Assembly: GCA_900553175.1 (NCBI GenBank)
Contig: USCH01000008.1
Location: 1-49,468, forward strand
Direction of reading: 5' to 3'
Length of the DNA stretch: 49,468 nt
DNA from: an uncultured Alistipes sp.
GTDB taxonomy: Bacteria; Bacteroidota; Bacteroidia; Bacteroidales; Rikenellaceae
Every line of letters begins with the position of its first letter. Within the stretch, counting starts at the first letter, position 1. Shown one piece after another: positions 7,925 through 17,107 of the stretch. The notes under the pieces are model-generated. The model searched no databases. It saw nothing but the letters and a program-made list of their open reading frames with translations, and was not told the DNA's origin. The translations under genes and the position numbers were made by a program.

Positions 7925-7957
7925 AACGGCCCCGAACGGGATTCGTCCGGGGCCGTT
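7925..7957 (-). terminator. Terminator after the TPR gene
   Basis: AACGGCCCCG (7925-7934) pairs with CGGGGCCGTT (7948-7957), and three more pairs extend toward a short loop. The minus strand continues GTTTCTTC. It is 19 bases past the stop at 7977. Confidence 0.65.
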
Positions 7958-7976
7958 CGAAAATTCGGCACGGCCG

Positions 7977-9323
7977 CTACAACTCGCCCTTGGCCTGCTT
8001 GTAAAGGGTGTTATAGGTGTTGTACTTGTCGATCATGCCCTCCTCGTCGCGCAGACGGAAGCAGAGCTGCTTGAGGAATTCGAGCGTGTCGACATCCTGA
8101 GGCTTGAGGCGGTAAGCCTTCTCGAACCAGGGCACGGCAGCCAGGTAAACCTGGTTGACAGCGGCCAGATCGGCATCGAAAGCGGCCTGGCTGGTATACT
8201 GCTTCTCGTTCATCTCCTTGTTCATCGCATCGCCCTTGACCGTATAGAAGACGCCCAGATAGTAGTTGCCGTCGAAGAAATCGGGCTGCAGCTCGACGAT
8301 CTTCGCGAACGAAGCGATGCTCTCGTCGTAGTTCTTCAGGGCATAGAAGATACGGCCGCGGCCGAACCACAGGTCGATGTTCTCGGGATTGTCGGCGATG
8401 GCGGCGTCGATGAGCGTGATGAGGTCGGCGGGATCGCCCACACCCTCTTCGGTGGTGTAAAGCTGCATCAGACCGTCGAGAATGCGCTCGTTCTTGGGGA
8501 ACTTGCCGATGCCGGCCAGCAGCGCATCCTTGGCCTTGAAGACGAAGGAGGGATCGGCAGCCTTCTGGCCGTAGTAGCAGTGGAAGAGGTAATAGTAGAT
8601 GTTGCCCTCCTCGTCGGCATAGCCCTTTTCGAGCGCATCGGCCAAATAACCGGCACCCAGCACGTAGGAGCGGGGATCGTTCGCCCCGTCGATCGTGCGC
8701 AGATAACCGGCGTAGTAGAGCAGCATGGGATCGGCATCGCCGCAGGCAGGGGTCGACTGGGCCTCGTAAGCTTTGATGTAGGCATCGGCAGCCGTGGCGT
8801 ATTCGCCCAGATCGAGGTTCGTGTTGCCGACCTGCGAGCAGAAGTCGCCGATCTGACGGAGACCCAGCTTCACCTTCTCGGCCTGCTTGGGATCGAGCTC
8901 ATAGGCTTTGTTGTAAGACTCGACGGCCTTGTCGACCGCATCGGCATACACCCATTTGGTCTGCTTCCAGGTCATCACCTTGCCGTCCTTGACGTAAGCG
9001 GTGAAATAGGGATACTCCATCGTTTCGTAAGCCACCCCGTTCGCCTCGGCCGAACCCGTCGAAAGAGGCTCGCCGACGGCCAGCTTGAGCATGGCGGCAT
9101 CCATGCCGGCAAAGAGATTCTTCGTCGGCTCGACGGCGGCATCGTAGTAGGCCTTGGCCCGGTTGAGCCACGTCGCAGCCTTGGTGTTCTTCTTGGCATC
9201 GGCGATGTCGGCGTCGCACTTTTCGATCTTCGACAGCAGAGCCGACTCATTCACTTTCTGGGCCTGCACGGCGGGAACTGCCACGAGGAGCGCCGCGAAA
9301 GCCGTCAAAATCGTTTTTTTCAT
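7977..9323 (-). CDS. Periplasmic tetratricopeptide-repeat protein
   Basis: This protein of 448 residues is preceded by signal peptide MKKTILTAFAALLVAVPAVQA. Several TPR-like helical repeats are visible (AVDKAVESYNKAYELDPKQA, EYATAADAYIKAYEAQ, NYDESIASFAKIVELQPDFF, AVPWFEKAYRLKPQD). TPR proteins act as interaction scaffolds; the partner is unknown. The ATG at 9323 is chosen because it opens the signal peptide; the upstream frame reads into the end of gyrA. It follows gyrA by 31 bases with no promoter between, so the two are probably co-transcribed, and a terminator follows. The gyrA-TPR arrangement is, as I recall, common in Bacteroidales. Confidence 0.85.
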   Translation of the reverse strand: MKKTILTAFAALLVAVPAVQAQKVNESALLSKIEKCDADIADAKKNTKAATWLNRAKAYYDAAVEPTKNLFAGMDAAMLKLAVGEPLSTGSAEANGVAYETMEYPYFTAYVKDGKVMTWKQTKWVYADAVDKAVESYNKAYELDPKQAEKVKLGLRQIGDFCSQVGNTNLDLGEYATAADAYIKAYEAQSTPACGDADPMLLYYAGYLRTIDGANDPRSYVLGAGYLADALEKGYADEEGNIYYYLFHCYYGQKAADPSFVFKAKDALLAGIGKFPKNERILDGLMQLYTTEEGVGDPADLITLIDAAIADNPENIDLWFGRGRIFYALKNYDESIASFAKIVELQPDFFDGNYYLGVFYTVKGDAMNKEMNEKQYTSQAAFDADLAAVNQVYLAAVPWFEKAYRLKPQDVDTLEFLKQLCFRLRDEEGMIDKYNTYNTLYKQAKGEL

Positions 9324-9354
9324 AATCACTCGGTATTTTAGGTTTTTCAATTCG

Positions 9355-11907
9355 TCACTCGGCGGACGGCTCTTCCGGAGCCGCGCCCGCAGGGCCGGCT
9401 GCAATCTCTCCGCCATTCTCGGTCTCCGGCGCATCCTCCTCGGCGGCAGGCACGGCCATGACCGAAGCAATGGCGTCGCCCTCACGCAGGTTGATAATCC
9501 TCACGCCCTGGGTGGCGCGGCCCGCCAGACGGATCTGCCCCACCGACGTGCGGATCGTCAGACCCGAACGGTTGATGATCATCAGGTCGTTGTCGTCGGT
9601 CACGGACTGGATCGATATGAGTTTGCCGGTCTTTTCGGTGATGTTGATCGTCTTGACGCCCTTGCCGCCGCGGTTGGTCACGCGGTATTCGTCGAGATCG
9701 GTCCGTTTGCCGTAGCCGTTCTCGCTCAGAACCAGCACGTCGCGCTTCTCGTCGGGTTCGATGCAGATCATGCCGACCACCTCGTCGCCCTCGTCGAGCG
9801 AAATGCCGCGCACACCGGCGCCGACACGGCCGATGGGACGCACCGTGGATTCGTTGAAGCGGATGGCCTTGCCTTCGCGGGCGGCGATCATCACCTCGGC
9901 GCGGCCGCTGGTGAGCTTGGCTTCGATGAGCTGGTCGCCCTCGCGGATGACGATGGCGTTGACACCGTTCTGACGCGGACGCGAATAGGCCTCGAGCTTG
10001 GTTTTCTTGATCGTGCCCTGCTTGGTGCACATGATGATGTAGTTGCTGTCGACGTACTCCGGATCGTTGAGCCGCTTGACGTTGATGTAGGCGCGCACCT
10101 TATCGTCGGGTTCGATCTGGATGACGTTCTGGATGGCGCGGCCCTTCGAAGAACGCGCGCCCTCGGGTATCTCGTAGACCTTGAGCCAGTAGCAGCGGCC
10201 CTTCTCGGTGAAGAAGAGCATGGTGTTGTGCATCGAGGCCACGTAGATGTGTTCGATGAAGTCCTCGTCGCGCGTGGCGCTGCCCTTGACGCCCACGCCG
10301 CCGCGGTGCTGCGTGCGGTATTCGGCCAGCGGCGTGCGCTTGATGTAGCCCATGTGCGATATGGTGATGACCATGTCGTCGTCGGCATAGAAGTCCTCGG
10401 GGTTGAACTCCTCCGAAGCGTAGACGATCTCGGAGCGGCGCTCGTCGCCGTATTTCTCCTTTATTTCGAGGAGCTCCTCCTTGATGATCCGCATTTGCAG
10501 CGACTCGTTCTCGAGCACCTCCTGCAAATGGGCGATGAGCTTCATCAGCTCGTCGCGCTCGGCCACGAGCTTGCCGTGCTCCAGTCCCGTGAGGGCGCGC
10601 AGGCGCATCTCGATGATGGCCGCAGCCTGAAGCTCCGAAAGATCGAAGCGGGCGATCATGGTCTGCTTCGCCTCGTCGGGCGTTTTGGACGAACGGATGA
10701 TGCGGACGATCTCGTCGATGTTGTCCTGGGCGATCAAAAGACCCAGCACGATGTGCAGCCGCTCCTCGGCCTTGCGCTTGTCGTAGCGCGCCCGGCGCAC
10801 GACTACGTCGTGGCGGTGGTCGACGAAGTGGCGGATCAGGTCGCGCATCGGAAGCAGCTGCGGCCGCCCGTTCACCAGAGCGATGTTGTTGACGGCGAAC
10901 GAGGTTTGCAGCGGCGTATTCTTGAACAGGGTGTTCTGCACGACGCTGGCCACGGCGTCCTGCTTCAGGATGATGATGATGCGCAGGCCGTTGCGGTCGG
11001 ACTCGTCGTTGATGTAGGAGATGCCCTCGATCTTCTTCTCGTTGATCATGTCGGCGATCTTCTTGATCATCTCCGCCTTGTTGACCATATAGGGGATTTC
11101 GGTCACGACGATGCACTCGCGGCCCGAAGGCGTATGCTCGATTTCGGTACGGGCGCGCATGACCACGCGGCCGCGGCCCGTGAGCATGGCCTCGCGGACG
11201 CCTTCGTAGCCGTAGATGATGCCGCCCGTGGGGAAGTCGGGACCCTTGACGTAGTGCAGGAGCTCCTCGCCCGTGATTTCGGGATTGTCGACATAGGCGC
11301 AGCAGGCGTCGACCACCTCCGAGAGGTTGTGCGGAGCCATGTTGGTGGCCATGCCGACGGCGATGCCGCTGGCGCCGTTGACGATCAGCAAAGGAATCTT
11401 CGTGGGCAGAACCGTAGGCTCGGGGATCGTATCGTCGAAGTTGAGCGTCCAGTCGACGGTCTCCTTGTCGATGTCGGCCATCACCTCGTCGGTGATCTTC
11501 TTCATGCGGGCCTCGGTGTAACGCATGGCTGCGGGCGAGTCGCCGTCCATCGAACCGAAGTTGCCCTGGCCGTCGACCAGCGGATAGCGCATCGACCACT
11601 CCTGGGCCAGACGCACCATGGCGTCGTAGACCGACAAGTCGCCGTGGGGGTGGAACTTACCCAGCACGTCGCCGACGATACGCGCCGACTTACGGGTGGG
11701 TTTGTCGGAGTAGAGGTTCAGCTCGGCGCTCATATCGTAGAGGATGCGCCGGTGCACGGGCTTCAGACCGTCGCGCACGTCGGGCAGGGCGCGGGAGACG
11801 ATGACCGACATCGAATAGTCGATGTAGGCGGACTTCATCTGCTCCTCGATATTGATGGGGATGATCCGCCCCACCAGGCCGGCGTTCTTTTCTTCTTCTG
11901 TCAGCAT
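9355..11907 (-). CDS. gyrA: DNA gyrase subunit A
   Basis: GyrA is the breakage-reunion subunit that introduces negative supercoils with GyrB. The start is the ATG at 11907 (MLTEEEKNAG); an ATG 12 codons upstream overlaps the promoter. Length is 850 residues. Tyr130 in AAMRYTEAR is the catalytic tyrosine. The C-terminal domain has the expected beta-pinwheel repeats and a GyrA box (HRGGVGVKG), and ends in an acidic Ala/Glu/Pro tail. The quinolone-resistance region reads HPHGDLSVYDAM: Leu91, codon TTG at 11637-11635, stands where sensitive enzymes have Ser (E. coli Ser83). A single C-to-T change from TCG would produce it, so fluoroquinolone resistance is inferred. Confidence 0.97.
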   Translation of the reverse strand: MLTEEEKNAGLVGRIIPINIEEQMKSAYIDYSMSVIVSRALPDVRDGLKPVHRRILYDMSAELNLYSDKPTRKSARIVGDVLGKFHPHGDLSVYDAMVRLAQEWSMRYPLVDGQGNFGSMDGDSPAAMRYTEARMKKITDEVMADIDKETVDWTLNFDDTIPEPTVLPTKIPLLIVNGASGIAVGMATNMAPHNLSEVVDACCAYVDNPEITGEELLHYVKGPDFPTGGIIYGYEGVREAMLTGRGRVVMRARTEIEHTPSGRECIVVTEIPYMVNKAEMIKKIADMINEKKIEGISYINDESDRNGLRIIIILKQDAVASVVQNTLFKNTPLQTSFAVNNIALVNGRPQLLPMRDLIRHFVDHRHDVVVRRARYDKRKAEERLHIVLGLLIAQDNIDEIVRIIRSSKTPDEAKQTMIARFDLSELQAAAIIEMRLRALTGLEHGKLVAERDELMKLIAHLQEVLENESLQMRIIKEELLEIKEKYGDERRSEIVYASEEFNPEDFYADDDMVITISHMGYIKRTPLAEYRTQHRGGVGVKGSATRDEDFIEHIYVASMHNTMLFFTEKGRCYWLKVYEIPEGARSSKGRAIQNVIQIEPDDKVRAYINVKRLNDPEYVDSNYIIMCTKQGTIKKTKLEAYSRPRQNGVNAIVIREGDQLIEAKLTSGRAEVMIAAREGKAIRFNESTVRPIGRVGAGVRGISLDEGDEVVGMICIEPDEKRDVLVLSENGYGKRTDLDEYRVTNRGGKGVKTINITEKTGKLISIQSVTDDNDLMIINRSGLTIRTSVGQIRLAGRATQGVRIINLREGDAIASVMAVPAAEEDAPETENGGEIAAGPAGAAPEEPSAE

Positions 11908-11940
11908 GTTGTCTTCAGAAATTTCAAACCAATTAACGAA

Positions 11941-11971
11941 CAAAATTACGATTTATTTTCGATCTGAGCAA
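11941..11971 (-). promoter_or_regulatory. gyrA promoter
   Basis: On the minus strand TTGC (11971-11968) precedes TAATTTTG (11948-11941) by 19 nt, matching the Bacteroidetes pattern. The box is 33 nt before the gyrA ATG. Confidence 0.75.
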
Positions 11972-12057
11972 TTTTCGCCGACGAAATCGCACGGCGGACG
12001 GGCATATTTTTCCGAATGCGCCCCGTTGAAGGCCCTTTTCCGCCGATCTGAGGGCAT

Positions 12058-12090
12058 AAAAAAATCGTCCCGACAGGGTGTCGGGGCGAT
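12058..12090 (-). terminator. Strong terminator about 600 nt downstream of lolA
   Basis: ATCGTCCCGACA (12064-12075) pairs with TGTCGGGGCGAT (12079-12090) over 12 bp, with one G-T wobble and a three-base loop. On the minus strand it is followed by seven T. It is the first terminator met by transcripts leaving the ftsK-lolA genes, leaving a 600-nt repeat-filled tail. Confidence 0.85.
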
Positions 12091-12690
12091 CGGGGTCGGA
12101 ACCAGGGACAAAAGGTCGGCAGCCGGCGGCGGAGGGGCGGGAGAAAGCGGAGAAAGGACGGAGTGCGGGCGGGAATGCAGACGGAGTATGGACGAGGATG
12201 CGGACGGGGTGTGGACGGGGTGCAGGCGGGAATGCGGGCGGGAATGCGAACAGGGGTGCGGGCGGGAATGCAGACGGGGATGCAGACGGGGTGCAGGCGG
12301 GGGTGCAGGCGGAAATGCAGACGGAGTATGGACGGGGATGCGGGCAGAGAAGAGGGCAGAACAAGGAGCGCGAAAGACAGGGAGAGGGCTGCGAAAAAGA
12401 CGGGAGGGAGGGCAAATCGGGGCGCTCCTGCAAACAGAGAGAGCGGACGAAGAGGAGAGCGCAAAAGGCAGGGAGAGGGCTGCGAAAAAAGACGGGAGAG
12501 AGGGCAAATCGGGGCACTCCTGCGGGCAGAGGAGAGACGAAGAGGACAGAACAAGGAGCGCAAAAGGCAGGGAGAGGGCTGCGAAAAAAGACGGGAGGGA
12601 GGGCAAATCGGGGTGCTCCTGCGGGCAGAGGAGAAACAGAGAGAAGAGAGAGAAGAGAAAGGAGAGAGAATTGAGAACCGGAGGAAAGAC
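12091..12690 (+). repeat. Long purine-rich repeat block between lolA and its terminator
   Basis: From about 12160 to 12350, short units such as GCGGGAATGCAGACGG and GGATGCGGACGGGGTG iterate irregularly. From 12361 to 12640, three copies of a longer unit follow, with GGGAGAGGGCTGCGAAAAA starting at 12380, 12471 and 12570, then GACGGGAG and GGGCAAATCGGGG, at 91- and 99-bp periods. The plus strand is strongly purine-rich. Overlapping long frames in several phases on both strands show Arg/Gly or Pro/Ser/Cys monotony and no family, so nothing here is called as coding. Confidence 0.85.
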
Positions 12691-12693
12691 GTG

Positions 12694-13305
12694 TCAGCGG
12701 AAATCGATCCATTCGTAGCCGGGATAGTCGGCTGCGTCGAAAGCCTGCACGGCGCCGCGCAGCGGCCCGATCCGCACGATCCGCACCTCGATCCGGTCGC
12801 CGTCGAAGTCGTAGGCGATCGAACGGGGCTGCAAGCCCTCCGTCGACAGAGCGAGCGTGATGCCGCCCGACGAAGCGGCGGCCGGCGAGGCGGGCACGAG
12901 CCGGACGACCGTCGTGCCGCCGCCCTCGGAAAGGAGCGATGCGGTATAGTCGCTGTTCAGGAAATCGAATGCATGGACGGGGTCGTCGAGGATGTTGCGG
13001 CCCGTCGTATCGGCCCGGTCGATGGTCACCTCACGGCGGCTGCGGTCGACCACGTAGCGGATGCCCCCCTCTGCGAAGACCTCGGAATCGTCCATCGTCA
13101 GGCGGTAGCGGCCGCCCTCGACGGCATAGTTTCCGGAGGCGCGGAACTCCCCGGCCGTCACCTCGAAATCGACCTCGTAGGCCTCCCGCGAACGGAACGA
13201 CGCAGCAAGCGCCGCGACGGCCTCCGCAGCCCGGTCCTGCGCCGGCGCGGCAACGGGCAGCAGCGATGCGAAAAGAAAGAGCGGCAGGAGTAAACGTGTT
13301 TTCAT
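12694..13305 (-). CDS. LolA-like outer-membrane lipoprotein carrier protein
   Basis: This 203-residue periplasmic protein has signal peptide MKTRLLLPLFLFASLLPVAAPAQ. The rest follows the LolA pattern: short helices, then successive beta strands (FEVTAGEFRASGNYAVEGGRYRLTMDDSEVFAEGG, then IRYVVDRSRREVTI, then ALSTEGLQPRSIAYDF). LolA carries lipoproteins from the LolCDE complex to the outer membrane. It begins 38 bases after the ftsK stop on the same strand, so it is likely in the ftsK transcript. The separate lolD-type ATPase at 46555 would act upstream of it in the same pathway. The gene ends directly against the repeat block. Confidence 0.8.
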   Translation of the reverse strand: MKTRLLLPLFLFASLLPVAAPAQDRAAEAVAALAASFRSREAYEVDFEVTAGEFRASGNYAVEGGRYRLTMDDSEVFAEGGIRYVVDRSRREVTIDRADTTGRNILDDPVHAFDFLNSDYTASLLSEGGGTTVVRLVPASPAAASSGGITLALSTEGLQPRSIAYDFDGDRIEVRIVRIGPLRGAVQAFDAADYPGYEWIDFR

Positions 13306-13343
13306 GGCGGCGAAAGCGGAGGAACGGTCGGATCGAATGCAAG

Positions 13344-16199
13344 TCAGAACAGCCCCAGGTCCTGCAACCGGGCTTCGAGCGAGGGCAGGTCGTGGAAAAG
13401 GATGTCGCGCGGTTTGGCGCCCTGCTGGCGGCCGACGATGCCGGCCCGTTCGAGCTGCATCATGATGCGGCCCGCACGGTTGAAGCCCACCTCGTAGTTG
13501 CGCTGGATCATCGACGTGGAAATCTGACCGCCCGAGACGGCTTCGCGGGCGATCTCGGCGAAGAGCGAATCGTACTTCACGGGGGCCGACGACTCTTCGC
13601 TGCCCAATCCGCCCTCGCCCGATTCGGGCGTGTAGTCGGGCAGCGCATAGGGCGCCGTGTAGCCCTGCTGGCCGGCAATGTAATCGACGATGCGTTCGAC
13701 CTCGCGCGTCTCGACCAGCGCGCACTGGATGCGCGTCAGCTCGCCGTCCTTCGAGAAAAGCATGTCGCCGCGGCCGATGAGCTGGTTGGCGCCGGGCTGG
13801 TCGATGATCGTCCGCGAGTCGATCATCTGCATGACGCGGAAAGCGATGCGGGCCGGAAAATTGGCCTTGATGCCGCCCGTAATGACCTTGACGTCGGGAC
13901 GCTGCGTGGCGATGATAAGGTGGATGCCGATGGCGCGGGCTTTCTGGGCCAGGCGCATGACGGGACCCTCGACTTCGCGGGCCGTCATGATCAGGTCGGC
14001 GAACTCGTCGACCACCACCACGATGTAGGGCAGATAGCGGTGGCCGTGCTGGGGGTTGAGCCGCCGGGCCGTGAATTTGGCGTTGTACTCGGCGATGTTG
14101 CGCGCCCCGGCTTTCTTGCAGAGCTCCAGGCGATTGTCCATCTCCAGACAAAGCGCGTTGAGCGTATAGACCGCCTTCTTGGGGTCGGTGATGATCGCCT
14201 CCTCCTCGGACTCCATCTTGGCCAGGAAATGACGCTCGATCTTGGCGTAGAGCGAAAACTCGACCATCTTGGGGTCGATCATCACGAACTTGAGCTGCGC
14301 GGGGTGCTTGCGGTAGAGCAGCGAGGTGATGATGGCGTTCAGCCCCACCGATTTGCCCTGCCCCGTGGCTCCCGCGACGAGCAGGTGCGGCATCTTGGCC
14401 AGGTCGAAGACGTAGTTTTCGTTCTGGATCGTGCGGCCGATCACCACCGGAAGCTCGGCTTTCGATTCCTGGAAACGCAGCGACCGCACCGACGAATACA
14501 TCGAGACGACCTGCTTGTCGCGGTTGGGCACCTCGATGCCGATGGTGCCCTTGCCGGGGATGGGGGCGATGATGCGGATACCCAATGCCTTGAGGCTCTG
14601 GGCGATGTCGTTTTCGAGGCCCTGGATTTTCGAAATCTTGACCCCCTGGGCCTGAACGATTTCGTAGAGCGTGACCGTCGGACCCACCGTGGCTTTGATG
14701 CGCCGGATGGGAATGCCGAAATACTTGAGCGTCTCCTCGATCCTGGACTTGTTCTCGTAGATCTCCTCGTCGCTCACCTCGGAATCGGACGGGTAGTCCT
14801 CGAGCAGCGTGACGGGCGGCTTGCGGTAGTTGACCAGGTCCTTGAGCGGATCGTAGCTCTCGGTGGAAATCGCCCGCTCGTCGACCAGACGCGCCTCGCG
14901 GGCCTCGACCGTGACCACCACGCCTTCGGAGGCCGGCGGCTGCGGCTCCCCGGCAAGAGCGGGAGGGGTTGCCGGCACAGGTTCCGATGAGGGTTCCGGT
15001 GCGGATGCGGCGGGCGGCACGGTGATCTCGGTGAAGGGGCCCTCCGAAAGGGGCTCTTCGCATCCGGCCGGGGCGGTCTGCGTCCCGCCGGCGAGGAGCG
15101 CATCGTCGCGGACCGCCGGAGCATCCAGCTCGACCAGCCCCCCGCGGCCCATCACCACACGCCCCGCAGGACGCGAGAGATCGACCTCGGTGAAGATTCC
15201 GTCGGAGGAATCGGCAGCCGGAATCGGCGTCGCAAGGGTCTCTGCGGGTGTCTCAGCGGCGGGAACTCGCTCCGAAAGATCTTCGGAGCGCACGCCGAGC
15301 GGTATTTCGAGGAAGGGATTTTCATCGTCGCCGGAGGTGTCGGCTGCCGGAGGATCGGGCATTCCGGCCGTCCGGCGGATCGTCACGGGAACCTCACCGG
15401 CATCGGAGGGCTGTGCGGCAGGAGCCTCCTCCGCCCCGGCCGGCGCATCGGGCTTCGGGGCGGATGCAGGCCCGGATGCGGGCTCCGGACGGACGGAACG
15501 GCGAATGGCTTCGGCAAGCGGAGAGTCGCCGTCGGCGGCATGGGGCGCCACTTTGCGGCGGACGCTCTCGACGATCCGTTCGCTGCGGTCCACCATGACA
15601 TTGCCCGCCGTGTTGACCGTATTGATGAAATTGCGATTGATGAACACCCCCGTGAGAATCCAGCCGCCCAAGAGCAGGATGACCGTACCCACCACGCCGA
15701 TGTGCATGCGCAGCAGAGCCGCGGTCCCGATGCCGAACGCCCCGCCCCACCCTGTCGAACAGATCAGGCTCCAACGGTCGCCGAAAACGAAACCGAGCGT
15801 CAGCGATCCGAGCAGAGTGACCAGCGAAAGCGACAGAATCGAATGGTTGAACAGCAGCGAACGCTGCCGGATGATGCGCACGCCGACCAGAACCGCCATG
15901 ACGGGCACGAGCAGCCCGAAAAGGCCCAGCGACGAATCGACCAGCCAATAGCCCAGACGGGCACCGGTCCAGCCGCAGAGGTTTTCGGGTTCGACGCCCA
16001 GCATCGTCCGCTCCTCGTCGGAAAGCGCCAGACCGCTCTGGTCGGCGCTCCAGCTGAAAAACGAGAAAAAGAGCGACGCGGCGACGAAAATCCCTGCGAA
16101 GAGCAGGATAAGACCGCCGATCCATCGGGCGCTGTCCCGGCCGGAACGGTCGTTCTTCGGCCGGCTGCCGGGAGAGGTCGTCGTTTTTGCGGATGTCAT
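13344..16199 (-). CDS. ftsK: DNA translocase FtsK
   Basis: FtsK has 951 residues. It anchors at the division septum and pumps chromosomal DNA toward dif during segregation. About four membrane segments occupy residues 25-200. A long Pro/Ala/Glu-rich low-complexity linker spans roughly residues 220-460. The motor domain follows, with Walker A GATGQGKS (610-617) and Walker B VVVVDEFADL. The C-terminal gamma winged-helix domain (SMIQRNYEVGFNRAGRIMMQLERAGIVG) reads orienting sequences. It is followed closely by lolA. A TACCTTCG promoter-like box lies just upstream. All expected parts are present. Confidence 0.97.
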   Translation of the reverse strand: MTSAKTTTSPGSRPKNDRSGRDSARWIGGLILLFAGIFVAASLFFSFFSWSADQSGLALSDEERTMLGVEPENLCGWTGARLGYWLVDSSLGLFGLLVPVMAVLVGVRIIRQRSLLFNHSILSLSLVTLLGSLTLGFVFGDRWSLICSTGWGGAFGIGTAALLRMHIGVVGTVILLLGGWILTGVFINRNFINTVNTAGNVMVDRSERIVESVRRKVAPHAADGDSPLAEAIRRSVRPEPASGPASAPKPDAPAGAEEAPAAQPSDAGEVPVTIRRTAGMPDPPAADTSGDDENPFLEIPLGVRSEDLSERVPAAETPAETLATPIPAADSSDGIFTEVDLSRPAGRVVMGRGGLVELDAPAVRDDALLAGGTQTAPAGCEEPLSEGPFTEITVPPAASAPEPSSEPVPATPPALAGEPQPPASEGVVVTVEAREARLVDERAISTESYDPLKDLVNYRKPPVTLLEDYPSDSEVSDEEIYENKSRIEETLKYFGIPIRRIKATVGPTVTLYEIVQAQGVKISKIQGLENDIAQSLKALGIRIIAPIPGKGTIGIEVPNRDKQVVSMYSSVRSLRFQESKAELPVVIGRTIQNENYVFDLAKMPHLLVAGATGQGKSVGLNAIITSLLYRKHPAQLKFVMIDPKMVEFSLYAKIERHFLAKMESEEEAIITDPKKAVYTLNALCLEMDNRLELCKKAGARNIAEYNAKFTARRLNPQHGHRYLPYIVVVVDEFADLIMTAREVEGPVMRLAQKARAIGIHLIIATQRPDVKVITGGIKANFPARIAFRVMQMIDSRTIIDQPGANQLIGRGDMLFSKDGELTRIQCALVETREVERIVDYIAGQQGYTAPYALPDYTPESGEGGLGSEESSAPVKYDSLFAEIAREAVSGGQISTSMIQRNYEVGFNRAGRIMMQLERAGIVGRQQGAKPRDILFHDLPSLEARLQDLGLF

Positions 16200-16218
16200 G
16201 ATGCGTGCGATTTACCGA

Positions 16219-16226
16219 CGAAGGTA
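16219..16226 (-). promoter_or_regulatory. Possible ftsK promoter box
   Basis: Minus strand TACCTTCG, a one-base variant of TAnnTTTG, lies 19 nt before the ftsK ATG in the 61-bp gap between ftsK and the stop of murI. Confidence 0.4.
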
Positions 16227-16260
16227 CGAATTTTTTTCGGGATTCCGGCGGATTCGGCAG

Positions 16261-17067
16261 CTATTTCGACCGCTCCGGCCGAAGGGACATCCCCATCGCC
16301 TTCGTTTCCAGACGCAGACGATAGGATTCGTCGGCAAAAGTCAGGAAGTCGCAAACGGGACGGTGACCGTCCACGGCCCGCAGGCCCCAGCGGTCGAGCA
16401 GCTGTGCGACACGGCGGGCGACGGCGGGCGACGGATCGACGATCTCAACGCCCCGGCCGCTGACGATGCGCCGCAGCACGGGCAGCAGAAAGGGATAGTG
16501 CGTGCAGCCCAGCACGATCTGGTCGGCACCGCGCGCGAGCATGGGTTCGACCGCCCGCCGCACGACCGCCTCGGCTTCGGGCGAGGCTTCGCGGTCGCTT
16601 TCGACCAGTTCGACGAATCCCCGGCCGGGGAGCGCCACCACCTCGATGCCGGCGCCGTAGCGGGCCGCCGTGCGGCGGAAGAGATCGCCGTCGAGGCTGC
16701 GCTCGGTGGCCAGCACCCCCACCACCCCGCTGCGGGTGGCCAGGCAGGCGGGTTTCACGGCCGGCTCCATGCCCACGATGGGCAGCGAAGCGTACTTCTC
16801 GCGCAGAAAACCGATGGCGGCGGCCGTGGCGGTGTTGCACGCCACGACGATCATCTTGCACCCCCGGTCGACGAGCGCGGAGACGGCCTCGTCGGCCAGA
16901 CGGCGAATCTCCTCCTGCGGCCGCGAGCCGTAGGGGCAGTTCTTGCCGTCGCCCAGGTAGACGAGCGATTCGCCGGGCAGCATGCGCCGCACCTCGCGCC
17001 AGACGGTCAGCCCGCCCAGCCCCGAGTCGTAGATGCCTATGGGAGAGTCGTTCAAGGTGAAAGGCAA
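16261..17067 (-). CDS. murI: Glutamate racemase
   Basis: MurI converts L-glutamate to the D-glutamate used in peptidoglycan. The protein has about 268 residues. The N-terminal motif PIGIYDSGLGGLTV and both catalytic cysteines, in VVACNTAT (Cys77) and LGCTHYP (Cys188), are present. There is no ATG in frame near the N-terminus. The frame can begin only at TTG codons (17067 or 17055) or another non-standard codon, so the exact start is unsettled. It follows aroK by 40 bases and is probably last in the parE-parC-aroK-murI run; ftsK follows with its own promoter box. Confidence 0.93.
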   Translation of the reverse strand: MPFTLNDSPIGIYDSGLGGLTVWREVRRMLPGESLVYLGDGKNCPYGSRPQEEIRRLADEAVSALVDRGCKMIVVACNTATAAAIGFLREKYASLPIVGMEPAVKPACLATRSGVVGVLATERSLDGDLFRRTAARYGAGIEVVALPGRGFVELVESDREASPEAEAVVRRAVEPMLARGADQIVLGCTHYPFLLPVLRRIVSGRGVEIVDPSPAVARRVAQLLDRWGLRAVDGHRPVCDFLTFADESYRLRLETKAMGMSLRPERSK

Positions 17068-17107
17068 AAGGTGAAAAGTGCGGAAAGAGAGTGCCGGCCG
17101 CAGCTTC

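Noticed and set aside
12361..12640. Possible CRISPR array from regularly spaced repeats
   Set aside because: Units are directly abutting degenerate repeats of unequal period without unique spacers, and no cas genes are present.
11933..12712. Several 200-400-codon frames on both strands in the repeat block
   Set aside because: Low-complexity Ser/Pro/Cys or Arg/Gly products produced by biased composition; a strong terminator lies inside.
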